In this document: positions 9,259 to 21,231 of the stretch, one piece after another
How the letters are laid out: each line of letters starts with the position of its first letter
Numbering within the stretch: position 1 is the first letter of the stretch
Assembly: GCA_022495995.1 (NCBI GenBank)
Contig: JAFEMH010001295.1
Span: 62,001-126,000, forward strand
DNA from: Adenophora triphylla var. japonica
Taxonomy: Eukaryota; Streptophyta; Magnoliopsida; Asterales; Campanulaceae
DNA: 64,000 nt
Direction of reading: 5' to 3'
Notes under the pieces: model-generated
Seen by the model: the letters and a program-made list of their open reading frames with translations, nothing else
The model's database searches: none
Told to the model about the DNA's origin: nothing
Made by a program: the position numbers and the translations under genes

Positions 9259-10692
9259 GATTTGATGGAAGCTCAACAAATTGACCCAGAGTTGAAGAAA
9301 ATTTTATGACAAGTTCAAGATGGTAAAGCCGAGGAATTTGCGTTGAATAGAGATGGACTCCTAACGTTCCAAGGCCGAATTTGTGTTCCTTCATCATCGG
9401 AGATCAAGAGACGTGTTCTAGAGGATGGTCATAAGTCTAAATTTGCCATTCATTCGGGTAGTACGAAAATGTATCAAGACTTGAAACGAGGATATTGGTG
9501 GAATGGGATGAAGAGAGAGATAGCGGATTTTGTATCTAAATGTTTAACTTGTCAACAATTCAAAGCCGAGCATCAAATACCGGCGGGGCTACTTCAACCA
9601 TTAGACATTCCGAAGTGGAAATGGGAAGGGATTTCAATGGATTTTGTAACAGGGTTGCCTCTTACTGCGAAGAAGATGGATGCCATTTGGGTTATCGTGG
9701 ATAGATTGACGAAATTGGCTCATTTTCTTCCCGTGTCAACTAAATTCTCGATGGAGAGGTTAGCTCAGTTGTATATGAAGGACATTGTTAGATTTCATGG
9801 AGTTCCAGTTAGCATCGTTTCAGATAGAGATCCGAGATTCACTTCGAGATTTCGGAGGGCATTACATGAAGCTTTGGGGTCCAAGTTATGTTTCAGCATG
9901 GCATTTCATCCTCAAACCGATGGGCAGACGGAACTAACTATTCATATTATTGAGGATATGCTTCGAGCATGTGTGATGGACTTTCAGTTGTCTTGGGAGG
10001 ATCATCTACCGTTAGTTGAGTTCGGCTACAACAACAGTTACCAATCTAGCATTGAGATGGCTCCTTATGAAGCGTTGTATGGTAGGAAGTGCAGATCGCC
10101 TATGTGGGATGAAGTGGGTGAAGCCAAGCTTTGGGGTCCGGATTTGGTGAGAGATTCGACAGAGAGGATTAAGGTAATCCGAGATCGGTTGAAGACGGCT
10201 CAGAGTAGGCAGAAGAGCTACGCCGACAACAGAAGGCGGGACTTATCTTTCCATGTTGGTGACTTAGTTTTCTTGAAGATTTCTCTGAGGACCGAGATAA
10301 AAAGGTTTGGGAATAAAGGGAAACTAGCTCCAAGGTTCATTGGGCCATTTGAGATCATAGAGAAGATTGGGGAACTAGCTTACCGATTAGCGTTGCCTCC
10401 ATCCTTTTCCTTGCTTCATGACGTATTCCATGTTTCGATGTTAAGAAAGTATTGCCACGATGCTTCCCACATTTTGAGTTCACCTCCCGAAGAGATTCAA
10501 GCGGATATGTCCTATGTTGAGGAGCCGTTGAGAGTATTAGAGTTCCAAGTTAAAGAGTTAAGAACGAAGAGCATCCCGATAGTGAAAGTTCTATGGAGGA
10601 ATTATACCATTGAAGAGGCTACATGGGAGCTAGATTCGGAGATGAGGAAAAAGTATCCTTGGTTATTTGAGAGTGCAAGTAAGTTTACCTAA
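9259..10692 (+). pseudogene. int: Integrase with chromodomain-like C-terminus of B
   Basis: Continues the pol frame after TGA 9256; a second TGA at 9307-9309 follows, after which the frame is open from 9310 to 10692. The zinc-binding HHCC segment is visible (HSGSTKMYQDL ... CLTCQQF). The catalytic triad reads D in SMDFVTG, D in VSDRDPRF and E in DGQTELT, the last two separated by 35 residues as expected. A GPF/Y-like module (APRFIGPFEI) and a chromodomain-like segment (EEPLRVLE, VKVLWRN, EEATWELD, YPWLF) end the protein. In chromoviruses this tail helps choose integration sites in chromatin. Both stops fit C-to-T changes in Arg codons. Confidence 0.9.
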
Positions 10693-10727
10693 AATTCGGG
10701 GCGAATATTTCTTTAAGGGGGAGTGAG

Positions 10728-11812
10728 TGTCACGACCCTAAAATTAGGCACTATTTTAGCACTCGTTGAGCACGTGGGATTTGGGTGGTGGTATTTTATT
10801 TTGTGCATTTTATGCTATTAGTGGCTTTATTTGTTCATTTCTATGTTTGGATGAATTATATGAAGTTAGGTTGGTCATTAACTAGCTTATGTGAATTTAG
10901 GGTGAAAAGGAATTAATTTTAAAGCTAAAGGGTCTAAATGGAATAAAGTATAAAGTGTGTAATGATTTTATAATATTTGGAAATTTTTAATAAAATGATT
11001 ATATGTGTTGAGGTGCTTAGTGGTAAAGAGTGATAGTTAAAGGTGTTAGCTTCTTTTCCTTTAGCCTTGGAGGAGCTTTATTGAAACTTCTTATATTTAT
11101 CCATAGGAAATAAACTAAGAAACCTCAATTGAAATATCCTCAGTACTTCTTCTTCAAAATTTCCATGGAAAGCTTTAAACCCTAGCTCATCTTCCAAAAA
11201 TTCCACACCCTTCAATATTGTTTCGTTTTAAAAACCGTTTGCGGATTTTTGTTCGTGGCGGCGAGGGAAGTGCATCTATCCGGTCAAATAAATATTCCAT
11301 TTCGCACTATTTAGGTAAGTTATTATGATTTTCTTTTAAAAAGTGTTCATCTTATGATTATTGTTGCTATTGATATGATTTAAAGGAAGTTTGGTGTTTG
11401 GAACACTTTTAATTAGTAAGCATGGTTTTTGGAAAAGTGGAATAGAAATGAATATGGGTTGGTTGTTGAAATAGCAAGAAAAAGGGTTAATGTTCATGTT
11501 ATGGTGTTAATGCTTTGATGTAAATGGTTGCATGACAAATTAACATAAAGTTTTGGTATTAAAATGATGTTGGTTGGTGTTGAATTAGTTTGGAAAGGGT
11601 ATGGAAATGTTGGGAGTTGTTTTACTGACGTTGGTACTGATTTTGATCACTTTGAAACAGAGGAAACTTGGTTTGGGTCAACTTGGTTGGGTTGCTGATG
11701 TTGTTTCAGCTCTGTTCTGAATTCTGGACAGAGGGCACGACTCGTGCTCTGTGGCACGAGTCATGCATGAGTCGTTCCTTGGCGTTTGCCTAAGTCGTGC
11801 CTATGTGGGGAC
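10728..11812 (+). repeat. First part of element B's 3' LTR
   Basis: Begins TGTCACGACCCTAAAATTAGG immediately after the purine tract AAGGGGGAGTGAG (10715-10727). It runs until the insertion of C at 11813. Near its end lie two palindromes of B's own type, GGGCACGACTCGTGCTC (11733-11749) and GGCACGAGTCATGC (11752-11765). The related solo LTR F begins (on the minus strand) TGTAACGACCCTAACCCTAGG. Confidence 0.85.
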
Positions 11813-12796
11813 TGTAGACACCCCATTCTGAACCCATCGGATCACATTTATACCACTCTAAGTCTCGCTTTGAGTCAAGAAGTAGAAATCTACCATTTCG
11901 TCATGTTTCGTTAAGTTTTGACTAACCACCGTTAGTTTGGGACTAAACTACATACGCGATAACGGGGAAAGGACATAATTGTCCACAGACTGTAATATCT
12001 CGTGCGGAATGGCGTGTCTTGCGCGAGATATTGTCATTCTGCAGCATGCAGATGACAGTTTCCTCGTCGATTTCAACCTCTTTTCGGGATAAAACTTTAT
12101 CCATCCGGCCAACCAATGATTTTGGAGTCTGGAACCTTCCTAGGAGTGTTTTATCTCTCCACATCAACCTCTCCAACACCTATAAATACTTGGTAACTTC
12201 AAGTATTTCAGAGGTCCACAATCCCACACATTTTACTAGCTTCTCTCCCTGAAAGATTCCTGTAAAATCACCTCTAAAATTACCTCAAAGTTTGTTTGTC
12301 AACCTTGTTGATAAACAAACATCAAGATCCGAGTCAAGGACTGAGGCGAAGCTTTGTCCGTGTCAAGATTCGATTCTAAACTTGAGTTGAAACTCTGCCC
12401 AAATCACCTCACGCAAGGTAACCCCTAAATTCCTTCCTAATTGATTGTTAGAGTGGTATAAATCCATAGAATCTAGGATCGGCCTAGAGCCTCTCTAAAT
12501 CATGGGGATGGGTCTCGAAGCAATCGATCCTATATTCCATTTAACCCAGTTAAATGGATCTTTATTTATTTTTTATTTGAAATCCTTTTCTTTTTGAAAA
12601 CCTCTCTTTTCTTTAGCAAGACCGATCTCCGGATTGGGTGGAATGGGTGCTCTTTGACCTTCCCATTCCATAACCTAAGCCCCGAACCCAAATCTCTTTC
12701 AAAAAATAATTTTTCTATGTTTTCCAAACGAATAATATAGGTGGCGACTCAAAAGATAAATAAAAAGGGGATGATTAAAATCCGCACAACGCTACA
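11813..12796 (+). repeat. 5' LTR of element C (984 bp)
   Basis: Starts TGTAGACACCCCATTCTG and ends CAACGCTACA, directly before the primer site. Most of it matches C's 3' LTR and, reversed, G's LTRs. TATAAATA is at 12181-12188. Confidence 0.88.
11995..12188 (+). promoter_or_regulatory. LTR promoter of C: palindrome pair and TATA box
   Basis: ATATCTCGTGCG ... GCGCGAGATAT (11995-12031) is a decayed pair of the ATATCTCGCGCGAGATAT type. TATAAATA at 12181 follows after 149 bases; in G's LTR the same spacing is found (32357 to 32507 on the minus strand). Function as a factor-binding site is inference. Confidence 0.5.
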
Positions 12797-12797
12797 G

Positions 12798-12816
12798 TGG
12801 CGACTCCGCTGGGGAC
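12798..12816 (+). other. Primer binding site of C
   Basis: TGGCGACTCCGCTGGGGAC, one base after the LTR. This is the primer-site type of Tat/Ogre elements, reported for tRNA-Arg; the tRNA identity is from memory of the family. Confidence 0.85.
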
Positions 12817-14027
12817 ATAAAATTAAGAGGCTTAAACTTGCGTCAAAATTAAAAGAGAGGTTTTCAAAAAAAAAAAATCGTTTTTTTGCTTCAGATCAGG
12901 CATATCTCGCACGAGATATCCTATCTCGCGCGAGATATCGCCTCGGCAATTTGTTGTTTTATGGTTTTCCCTGTTCATCTCGAGGTCCAAGACGAGAGTC
13001 GAACACGCAAGGGGGATCCCATAATTCATTATCTGCAGAGTTCCCACATCTTAAGGCCTCCCTTAAGATGTCGAACTCGAATCCGTATTTTAGTTAAATA
13101 ATTGATGGTTATTTATAAACTGCTTGCGATTGGGATTTATTTTATTAAAGTCCGGTCCATTGGGGATTCGGGAGTTGTAATTTAATTTATTCATCTCTCT
13201 CTCTCATTACTTGAAACTACGACGGCCTGAGTCTTCCTAAATTGGGAGAAACGTAGGCAACCACTTGGTGCGACCACTATTTGTTTTCTTTTTTATTTTT
13301 TAAAAAAATCTCTATTTTTATCTATCACCTAGTTTGACTATCACACACGCGCACTCATGATATATCTGTCATTGCACTGCATACCCTCTATTAACCCGGG
13401 ACCTACACTAAGGACGGATGACGGTAACCACCTAGTCGCCGGTCTCTCCGAAGTTGGATCATCCCACTTCGCGTATTCAATCCACCTAGATTGTCATATC
13501 GCGGGGAACCTAGCCTTCGAGCCCTGCATCACCACATTTTCATGTAGATTGTCTTTTTAGGATCACTTCGTGACCGGTCGGTTTGACTTGGCGATCTTCT
13601 TGTTTTTGACCAAAATAAAGCCACGTAAAATTGACAATAAAGAAGGAATCGAAAAAGTCCCTTCGGAAGTCCCTTTTTTTAAAAAAAAAAAGAATATATC
13701 CTTCAAAAAACAATCCTACATGGCTTTGTTTTACAAAAATCGGACTGATTGCTTAGTTGTTAGGTTCTGATAAAGGCCTTAGAAACCCCTCAAAATGGAT
13801 TCTCCATTTCGACCAAAAATTAGGTCTAATAAAAAATCGACTTTCCGTGTGATTGTCTCATGCGAGACTACATGTCTCGCGCGAGATAATGTCTCTGTTT
13901 GCTGAGATTGAGCCTGAACCGTTTAAGCCTGCCTCCGACTCGTTAGGGCTAGATATGATCCTGACGTCATCTCTGCATCTCTTCTGTCAGTTTCCCGAAG
14001 CTACTCAACCTCAAGACTCCCAACAAA
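12817..14027 (+). promoter_or_regulatory. Leader of element C with two palindrome pairs, no gene
   Basis: About 1.2 kb between primer site and gag. Pair one: ATATCTCGCACGAGATAT (12902-12919) and TATCTCGCGCGAGATA (12922-12937), almost abutting. Pair two: GTCTCATGCGAGAC (13855-13868) and TGTCTCGCGCGAGATA (13873-13888), about 140 bases before the gag ATG. G has the same two pairs in the same places (46397-46433 and 45402-45437). Open frames here are short and not conserved. I see no TATA box between pair two and the ATG. Confidence 0.6.
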
Positions 14028-14903
14028 ATGCCTACTGAAAAGCACGCCGTCACCAAGAAGGACCTTGAACAACACACTCTACAAGATTTAACCAAGGCCC
14101 TTATCGCTGAGATGGAACATGTGGGAGGTTGGAGAGAAGCCTTTGATTTGCCTACCACTCGCATTGCTAGGGATTTCCGCAAAATGGAAAGTGACTCCGA
14201 CAGCGGGCGGTCATCTGTGCAAGAAGAGCTAAGTGACATCAAGGCTCAACTTGCCAAAGTCCTGCAGCAAATTGAGGACAACGATGCATGGCACAACTTG
14301 GAAGAATCCATCCAAGCTGACAAAACCAAGATGCTGATCGAAGAACTTGAAGAGGTCAAAAGCGAACTCGAGACTATGGCCCAAAAGTGTATCACTCTCG
14401 AAGCCCACATTGAAGATGAAATTGATGAAAGAGTCAAATATTTCCTCAATACTCTCTACCGTGACCTCAAGGAGCAAATGGAAGCAGAATATAAGTCTCG
14501 TCACAATGTCTTTGTGCAACACTATGAGAACCATATTCGAGACCTCCACAATCAAATGGCCAAGCGAAGTAAGGAAAGGATTTTCACCGATATCGGGGGG
14601 ATCTCTCTCGGTCATCTCTTCAGAAGTCTTCACAAGGATGGAAAGATGAAGCCAATGGAAGGTTACATACCCAAGAGAGAAGGACGAGCTCCATACCTCT
14701 ACTGCTACTACCATCAATGCTATGGCCACCATACCGATGATTGTTTCAACCTGAAGAATGCAATCCAAGATTTAATTGACAGCAGCCTCGTCAAAACTGC
14801 TCCTAGTGAAGGCGCCATAGTTGGAAGAGTTAGAGAAATGAGATATTTTGTTTTCTTTCAGTCATTTTACTTTTATTTGCAAAAGAGACGATTGGTAGTC
14901 TAG
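14028..14903 (+). CDS. Gag-like protein of C: coiled coil and zinc knuckle-like motif
   Basis: ATG 14028 follows a leader closely matching G's leader right up to the start codon, which supports this start. The first 200 or so residues are mostly charged and predicted coiled coil (LEELEEVKSELETMAQ), with no retrotransposon capsid domain that I can recognise. Near residues 215-255 comes YCYYHQCYGHHTDDC, the C-X2-H-X-rich motif typical of Tat gag. From about 14815 the sequence stops resembling gag and the frame runs into a spacer, ending at 14901. The N-terminal half is unrelated by eye to G's gag, although leader and pol match. Confidence 0.65.
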   Translation: MPTEKHAVTKKDLEQHTLQDLTKALIAEMEHVGGWREAFDLPTTRIARDFRKMESDSDSGRSSVQEELSDIKAQLAKVLQQIEDNDAWHNLEESIQADKTKMLIEELEEVKSELETMAQKCITLEAHIEDEIDERVKYFLNTLYRDLKEQMEAEYKSRHNVFVQHYENHIRDLHNQMAKRSKERIFTDIGGISLGHLFRSLHKDGKMKPMEGYIPKREGRAPYLYCYYHQCYGHHTDDCFNLKNAIQDLIDSSLVKTAPSEGAIVGRVREMRYFVFFQSFYFYLQKRRLVV

Positions 14904-15017
14904 TCTAGTTTGGGTACTACTTGCCTAAAATCCTCATTTGAGGGCAAGAGTATCAAGTTTGTTTTTCAATAATAGTTAGTCAGTATTTCCCTTTTCAATT
15001 CTGATTACTTATTTGAG
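14815..15017. other. Spacer where G has the rest of gag and the protease
   Basis: AT-rich sequence between the zinc motif and the pol linker, with stops in all forward frames. In G this interval holds about 1.2 kb of gag tail and protease. It could be a deletion scar or filler of unknown source. Confidence 0.5.
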
Positions 15018-17217
15018 ATCGAGAAAGAAAGCACCGTGAATGTCATAGAAACTTGCAACGAAAACGATTACTCCAAAGCACTTCGGTTTTCTGGAAACCT
15101 TCCTGTCTGGAAAATGATGCAAGCAAAAGGATACTTCCCTGGCTTGGGACTTGGAAAACACTTGCAAGGGATAACGGAACCACCACCGGTTCCCCCACCA
15201 CACACGAAGCATGGCCTAGGATACATCATTTCCATCCACGATGGAGATGACAAAGAAGAGTGGGACTTCACTCAAATCAAGTGGGAAGGAACCGCATACA
15301 AAGGCCACAATGACCCAAAGGTCAAAAATTGCAACCTCGAGCCATATCGAAAGACACTCAATGGCTACTTCGTCTGGGAAGGGGAAAGCATTCCCTACTT
15401 TATCTTTTCAGAACCATGGACTGACGATAAAGGAAAGCGCCAACCGGGCTTTGAAATCTTCAGCGACTGCGATGCTTCACCAGATGAAATGGAACCCGTC
15501 CCGCTAATCCCTAAAGATTTGTGGGGCACGAAGGTAGAAATGACAAGCGAATGGGACTTTGTGTTGGGAGAAGACATGCTGCGACAATTTGAATACCTGT
15601 GCTGGTTAGAAGACAGCCAGATCCATGCAATCTCCAAGGGGGACGCTCCAACTATTGATTACATAAGGCTAATACAGAAATGTGATGAGCCAATTCTAAA
15701 CTGGCACGTCACCGGAGGACCCATTGTTGATCAAGACTTCATGATCAAAGAGCTTGGTTGCACTCCCCATTCCCGCAGGAAGATAGGCCCTGTAACTTTT
15801 ACATTAGAATCAGGCTCCACCTCTGATGATCTCACTCAAGAGGAAATTGAGGCGGTGGCCGAGCATGTATTCCCTTACTTCCTTAATGAAAACTTTGATC
15901 TTTCCGAGTACCCTAAGATTTCTAACATCATAAATGATTAATTAACTAATAACAATCAATATAACGAACACGTTAATAGTGAGTCATACGATGAGATAGA
16001 TCAAGAAAACGAACAAATTTTAAAAGAATTAGCTAAGCAAGTAGGTCGTTGTGGAAAGAATGGCCCTGTTGACAATGAGGAAATGCAAACGGTTAATCTC
16101 GGGACAACAGAAGACCCCAGAGAAACAATGATTGATAGCTTCTTCAAGGGGGAAGACAGAGAAACCTTGACTCAGCTCCTCAGAGAATATGTCGACGTCT
16201 TCACTTGGTCCTACAAAGATATGCCTAGGTTGAAACAGTCAATTGTAGAACACAAGATACCACTGCTACCCAACGCCAAGCCAGTCAAACAGAAACTACG
16301 CAAAACCAAGCTGGAATGGTCAATGCAAGTAAATGAGGAAATCATGAAACTCTTGAACGTAGGGTTTATCAAAGTGATCGAGTATCCGGAATGGCTAGCA
16401 AACACGGTACAAGTAGCCAAGTCGAACGGGAAAATACGAGTCTGTGTCGATTTCAGAGACTTGAACAAGGCATCCCCTAAAGATGACTTCCCGCTACCAA
16501 ACATAGACATGTTGGTCGACGCCACGGAAGCATACGAAGTCCGCTCATTCGTCGACGGCTTCCCAGGGTATAACCAAATCCTCATGGCAGAGGAGGATCA
16601 GTACAAAATAGCATTTACCACACCTTGGGGGACGTTCTGTTACACAGTCATGCTCTTTGGTCTCAAGAATGCTGGGGCTACTTACCAAAGGGCAGTCACA
16701 ACACTATTCCATGACATGATCCACAAGGAAATAGAGGTATACGTCGACGACATGATTGTCCACTCAAAGGGGATAGATGGTCAGCACTTCAGAGATCTCA
16801 GAAAATTCTTCAATCGACTGAGACAACACAAGATGAGACTCAACCCCGCCAAATGCTCATTCGGAGTGGTCAAAGGAAAAGTCTTAGGGTACATGGTCAC
16901 TGAGCGCGGCATAGAAGCAGACCCCACCAAGATAAAAGCCATCATAGACATGCCTCCACCCAGAATGCAGAAAGAAGTAAAGGGATTCATGGGAAGACTC
17001 CAAAATATCAGTCGATTCATCAATCAACTGACTACAATGTGCGATCCTATCTTCAAGCTACTCAAGAAAAATGAACCTCAAGAGTGGACCGAGGAATGTC
17101 AAGAAGCATTCGAGGAAGTTAAGCATTATTTAACTTCCCCGCCCATCCTGGTTCCACCACACAAGGTAAGGCCTTAAAGCTATACCTCACGGTTACTGAC
17201 AACGCCCTAGGGGCTAT
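15018..17217 (+). pseudogene. pol: Pol of C: G-patch-like linker and reverse transcriptase, truncated
   Basis: One frame covers 15018-17177 with a single stop, TAA at 15939-15941. It begins with the Gly-rich segment YFPGLGLGKHLQG and HGLGY, a G-patch-like region found after protease in this lineage. A linker of about 330 residues follows, then RT: FTWSYKDMP, RVCVDFRDLNKASPKDD, a fingers-palm core, and catalytic YVDD at 16740-16751. A one-base loss near 17166 shifts the frame; the RT connection continues to about 17217, where the sequence jumps into aORF-b. RNase H, the second RNase H and integrase are missing. No start codon is needed if this is made as a gag-pol product. Confidence 0.85.
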
Positions 17218-17230
17218 GAAAGAATCCCCT
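17205..17230. other. Deletion junction in C (RT joined to aORF-b)
   Basis: The left side GGGGCTATG matches G's RT connection (reverse complement near 40795-40805). The right side AAAGAATC matches the reverse complement of G near 37825-37830. In G those points are about 3 kb apart. GCTA occurs on both sides, so a four-base microhomology may have guided the join. Confidence 0.65.
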
Positions 17231-18429
17231 AACACTGGAAGCCGCAGATCATCAATCTTCTCCACACTAGGGTGGCCAGTATGAAGAAACTAATCCAAAA
17301 ACTTGTCAGATAAGAAGACGCTTGCATCAAAAGTCCGAAGGTTTGACCAGTGGTCCCGACTAGTTCCTTCACCCCACGCTTGCGCTAGCGCCTGCGCAAA
17401 CTCTACACCAATATAAGACACATCACGAGAGGCCCCTTCGAAAAGATAAGTGTCCTGCTGCTGACCAAACTGACGGAGCACCCGCTTGGGAAAATAAAAA
17501 GAGGAATCTCGCAAACCCGGGAGAACAACCCTGTCAAAACCCTTGGTATTGGCAACGTACTTGTTCATTCTCCAATAAGGTGGACACCAAAGGATATCAG
17601 CAGTTACAGTCTTCGCAATCAACTCAGCCCACTCATCCACCGAGAGATCCTTGATCAGTAACTTTCGTGTATGGTATGTGAACGGGGAATATTCCAACGG
17701 GGGACCTACTAACTTTAGATGCTCCCTAAGCCAAATAGTCAACAAAAGAGGACTCCCTTGAGTCATGGCACCAGTCTTATGCAACTCATCAAGACCATGC
17801 AGGGTTTCACCCAAAATTAGCGGAATGATGTTCCTAGAACGTTTCCTAGCCTGCAGAACAATTTCCACCAATTGGGAATCAACCAAGCCATCCCTGCATG
17901 TGAACAAAACATCTCCGAAAAGAGAAATGGCCAGAAAATTCCGTTTGTAAACATAAAAGGCGTCATCATCTGAATCTCCGCTGAATCGCTCAGGAAAAGA
18001 AGAACAATCTACCCATCTGCGGTGAACCAACTCATAGCAAGTATCAAAGGGGATCCCTAGTAATTCATTCAAAGCCTCTGAATGGTTCCTATTGTATTTA
18101 GGAACAACAATCTCACCAGTCAAAGGAATATCCAAGATAATGGCAAATTCCTCCACAGTAGGAACCATCTCATTAAGAGAAAAATTGAAGAGATGGACAG
18201 AGGGATCCCAAAATCGAGCAACACCCTGCAAAAGATTCCAATCTGGTTGGAGGTTCTTCAAAGTGAAAAGGATTCTGAATCCGAATTCTACTATGAACTT
18301 ATTGCGAGATCGGTTGCGAAACGACCTCACAAAATCTCTTGATGCTTGCTTGAAGGATTCAATCACTTCAGAAGGCAAAGAAAAATCATTGACAATCATG
18401 GATGTTGAGGCGATCTCCTTGGAAGACAT
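17219..18429 (-). pseudogene. aORF-b of C: antisense PMD/DUF7745-like protein, 3' truncated
   Basis: Minus-strand frame from ATG 18429, open for 379 codons to a TAG at 17290-17292 (a Trp codon in G), and homologous on to 17219, where the deletion cuts it. The core FWDPSVHLFNFSLNEMVPTVEEFAIIL resembles the domain of plant proteins that carry plant mobile or DUF7745-type domains; naming is tentative. The matching gene in G is about 506 codons long, so C keeps roughly the first 400. It has its own TATA box and palindrome pair upstream. In the shared part C's copy is the better preserved: G has a two-base insertion where C reads through. Function is unknown. Confidence 0.7.
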
Positions 18430-18528
18430 GGATCACAGGGTTGGAAAAGAAGACAAGAACTTCACCCTAACAGAATATCTCTAGAGTTTGAAAGGCCAGG
18501 ATGTGTTATCTAGCCGGACTACAGGGTG

Positions 18529-18626
18529 TTTTTATAGGGAAAACTGACAAAATCCTGTTCGAAGAAGGAAGAGGATTTTGCCTAGGTAACGTGTCTCGCG
18601 TGAGATGCCTTGTCCCGAGCGATACA
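18529..18626 (-). promoter_or_regulatory. Antisense promoter for aORF-b of C
   Basis: On the minus strand: a palindrome pair (18611-18626, decayed, and GTGTCTCGCGTGAGAT at 18591-18606), then TATAAAAA (18529-18536), then ATG at 18429. Palindrome to TATA is 54 bases and TATA to ATG about 100. In G the distances are 53 and about 100-107. Confidence 0.6.
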
Positions 18627-18962
18627 TCGCCACGGCAAAATAGCAACAGTTCTACACCAATAACAATCTAGCCCCGACTTGACGAAGCAAGTCTCGAAAA
18701 ACCTGCACATATAGTTCCTAACATGCAGTGCAACACCAAATTTAAGCTCAAAATTGTGGCCTAAATGGCCATTTCATCTCCAAACCACGGAAAGTCGAGA
18801 AAGTTAAAAAATTAACTAATTAGACCTAGGATTAGGAATTAATAAAACCATGTTTTTGTGCTATCTACGTGCTAACAGGTACCAAAAGAAAAGAAAATTT
18901 TCTGGGCCCACACGACCAATATATACAAGTCATCAGAGAAACAAATAGAGAGAAAAGGGGGA

Positions 18963-21231
18963 TCAAGCCATCAGGTCACCCGAGCCGCCGGCACCTCCGC
19001 CTTCACCACCACTGGGGCTACCATCCCTCCTCGACCTCTTGGCTCCACAAGTTGGAGTCTCCGCAGAGGCCACCGTTGAAGCCGCCAAAGATGCCTTCTG
19101 GAACTGCCTCTCAGACAGGTCCGACACCAGAGCCATCAATCCCGCCATCTTGGTCACTCCACGATTATAGTCAGCCGCGGACATGGTGATCTGGTAACAA
19201 ACACAACAAAAAGAAAAGAAATGCTCAGATGAAGTCGGACATATACACTTATATGGACGAATGCGTGAAATAGTGAACAGAAACATACCGAGGAGACATC
19301 AGGCGGAAGGCGATAACCCTCGAGAATATGATCCGTAGTCGAGATGTGGCCCATCATCGGCATGCTCCCCATCATATATGTGTAGCTCAGAGGACCGAAA
19401 TCTGGCACGAAGGGCAGAGAACCAACAGACTGGGAAGAAGTGCTAGGGGCTGACGAACCTGAGGCAGAGACAGAAGCGGAGCCACGAGCAAGCGATTGCC
19501 TAGCACCCACCGGTAGAGGACCCGTCAGTCGAGGCAAGAACTCCACATAGGAGGCTCCTCGAACAACACGAGCCGTCACCGCACAACCCACCATGAGATC
19601 GACATAATCATCATCAGGAATATAATGGGTGGGGTACATCACCCTCGGCGGATCCGCTGGCACCCTATATGACAGTCTACCCCGGCCATGTTGTGGAAAG
19701 ACTCGCTCGCCCAGATACATAGTGTCCCCCTCCAGAGATGCCAGCATCCTCTGCATCGCAGTGGCATCCCAAGCACAGTGAATCTCCCGCTCCAACAAGG
19801 TCCATGGATAAAGGCCCAACCGCTCATACTCAAAGGCGTCCAACATGGCCCGCGCCTCTGCAACCGTTAGGGTCCACTCCTGATTCTCCTCCTCATCAAC
19901 GCTCCAATTGGGGTGGATCCACCTCCTGATATCCGGGAACAGAGGGTTCGGACTGTCCAGCTTAAACTTGTACAGCCCAAAGACGACGTAACCCCGTATC
20001 TGTAAAAGAAAATAGAACAGATTCAGTACGAAATACAGACAAAGCATACAAGTAAAGGACAGAAACAGAATCAAGAGCATACCGCTCAAGCATAAGAATA
20101 CCCCGACAGGGTATCCTTGGTGTGCCTACATGCCTCGTCCATGGCCTTATAATAGAAGGCCAGCCCCGCTGAGCCCCAGTCATAGGTCCTCACATCGTCC
20201 AAGTTCACCAACAAACCCAAAAGAGAAAGACGGGCCGTAGAAGAGTGGTTCGCAAAGATAGTCTCCGAAATAATGTACCAGAGGCACCTCACACCAACCG
20301 ATCAGTGTTCGCATTCGGCTTCTCCGCATAAGTCTCAATCTGACCCCGGAGAGGGGATAACTCAGCAGTAAACCCCTTAACCTTGTTAGGGGTGAAACCA
20401 ATCAACTGCCTCCACACAGTTGGGCTCGCAGGCTTATAACCCGCAGTCTTTGGAAGGGGCTCATCGGTGAACTCAAGCCCCGTAATAGCAAGAAAGTCCG
20501 TCGGAGTCATAGTGGCTTCCCCGAAGCGCAAATGCACGGTGTGAGTAGTATCCCACCACCTCTCCCGGATCGCCTGAAGAACTTGGGGAGTCCGTCTCAT
20601 CCCTTGGAGGTTATCAATGAAGGTCAAAAGTCCCGTTTGGGCCATCCTAGCTCGAACCCCATTAAGGTCCTTGATCTTGTCCCACAAAGCTCGGGCCAAT
20701 TTCGGACTTCCACGACAATTTTTTGTCGGCCTGTACGACTGCAAAACAGAAGAAAGAGCGAAAGGGCAATGTTAGAAATCATTCCATGGCAGAAATCTCA
20801 AAGGAATAGAAGAAAATTTTCATTGAGGCATTTCATCGAACACTTGGTGTGCGCACAAGAAAAGCTTGCCCAAAGATGCAATTGATGACCCGAATCAACC
20901 CCTCCTATGATCCATGATATGTAGGGGACTCATACGCACACAATGCAACAACAAGCATCCAACAAATTCAACAAAAAATGAAGCATGCAAGGTAGAATCA
21001 AGTTCTAGACAAAAAGCAAAGAAACTGCCATTTACAAAGTTTGAATTCAAAAAAGCATGGGTTCAAATTTAATGCAATACAAGAAACAAGAATTGAGAGA
21101 GAAGCTCTTACCGAACCTTCCCGAACAGCGGTAGAAATATGCAAGTCCCTATCGAAAGTAAGGTCGTCGCGGGGGTAATCTTTTTTGAGCAAATAACTTC
21201 CCAAAATCGGATTTTTTCTCTCTTGAGCCAT
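18963..21231 (-). pseudogene. aORF-a of C: spliced antisense plant mobile domain gene, four exons
   Basis: Exons on the minus strand: 21231-21112, 20738-20093, 19999-19289 and 19190-18963, with GT-AG introns of 373, 93 and 98 bases. Exon 1 gives 40 residues (MAQERKNPIL...). Exon 2 carries the PMD signature (WWDTTHTVHLRFGEATMTPTDF, ITGLEF). Exon 3 is exactly 711 bases, as in G, and ends in a Ser-rich stretch. Exon 4 ends with a basic patch (AKRSRRDGS) and a Gly-rich tail. Exon 2 is damaged: a stop after DRLV near 20289, a small length change there, and Trp-to-stop at its last codons. Exon 3 is intact, whereas G's has a stop. PMD proteins occur both as host genes and inside plant transposable elements. 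Confidence 0.75.

Noticed and set aside
14229..14768. Minus-strand frame of 179 codons
   Set aside because: Shadow of the gag coding strand in C with no domain or conservation.
17290..18429. aORF-b as an ordinary host gene
   Set aside because: It lies between pol and the 3' LTR of C, and its homologue holds the same place in G; both are part of the element.
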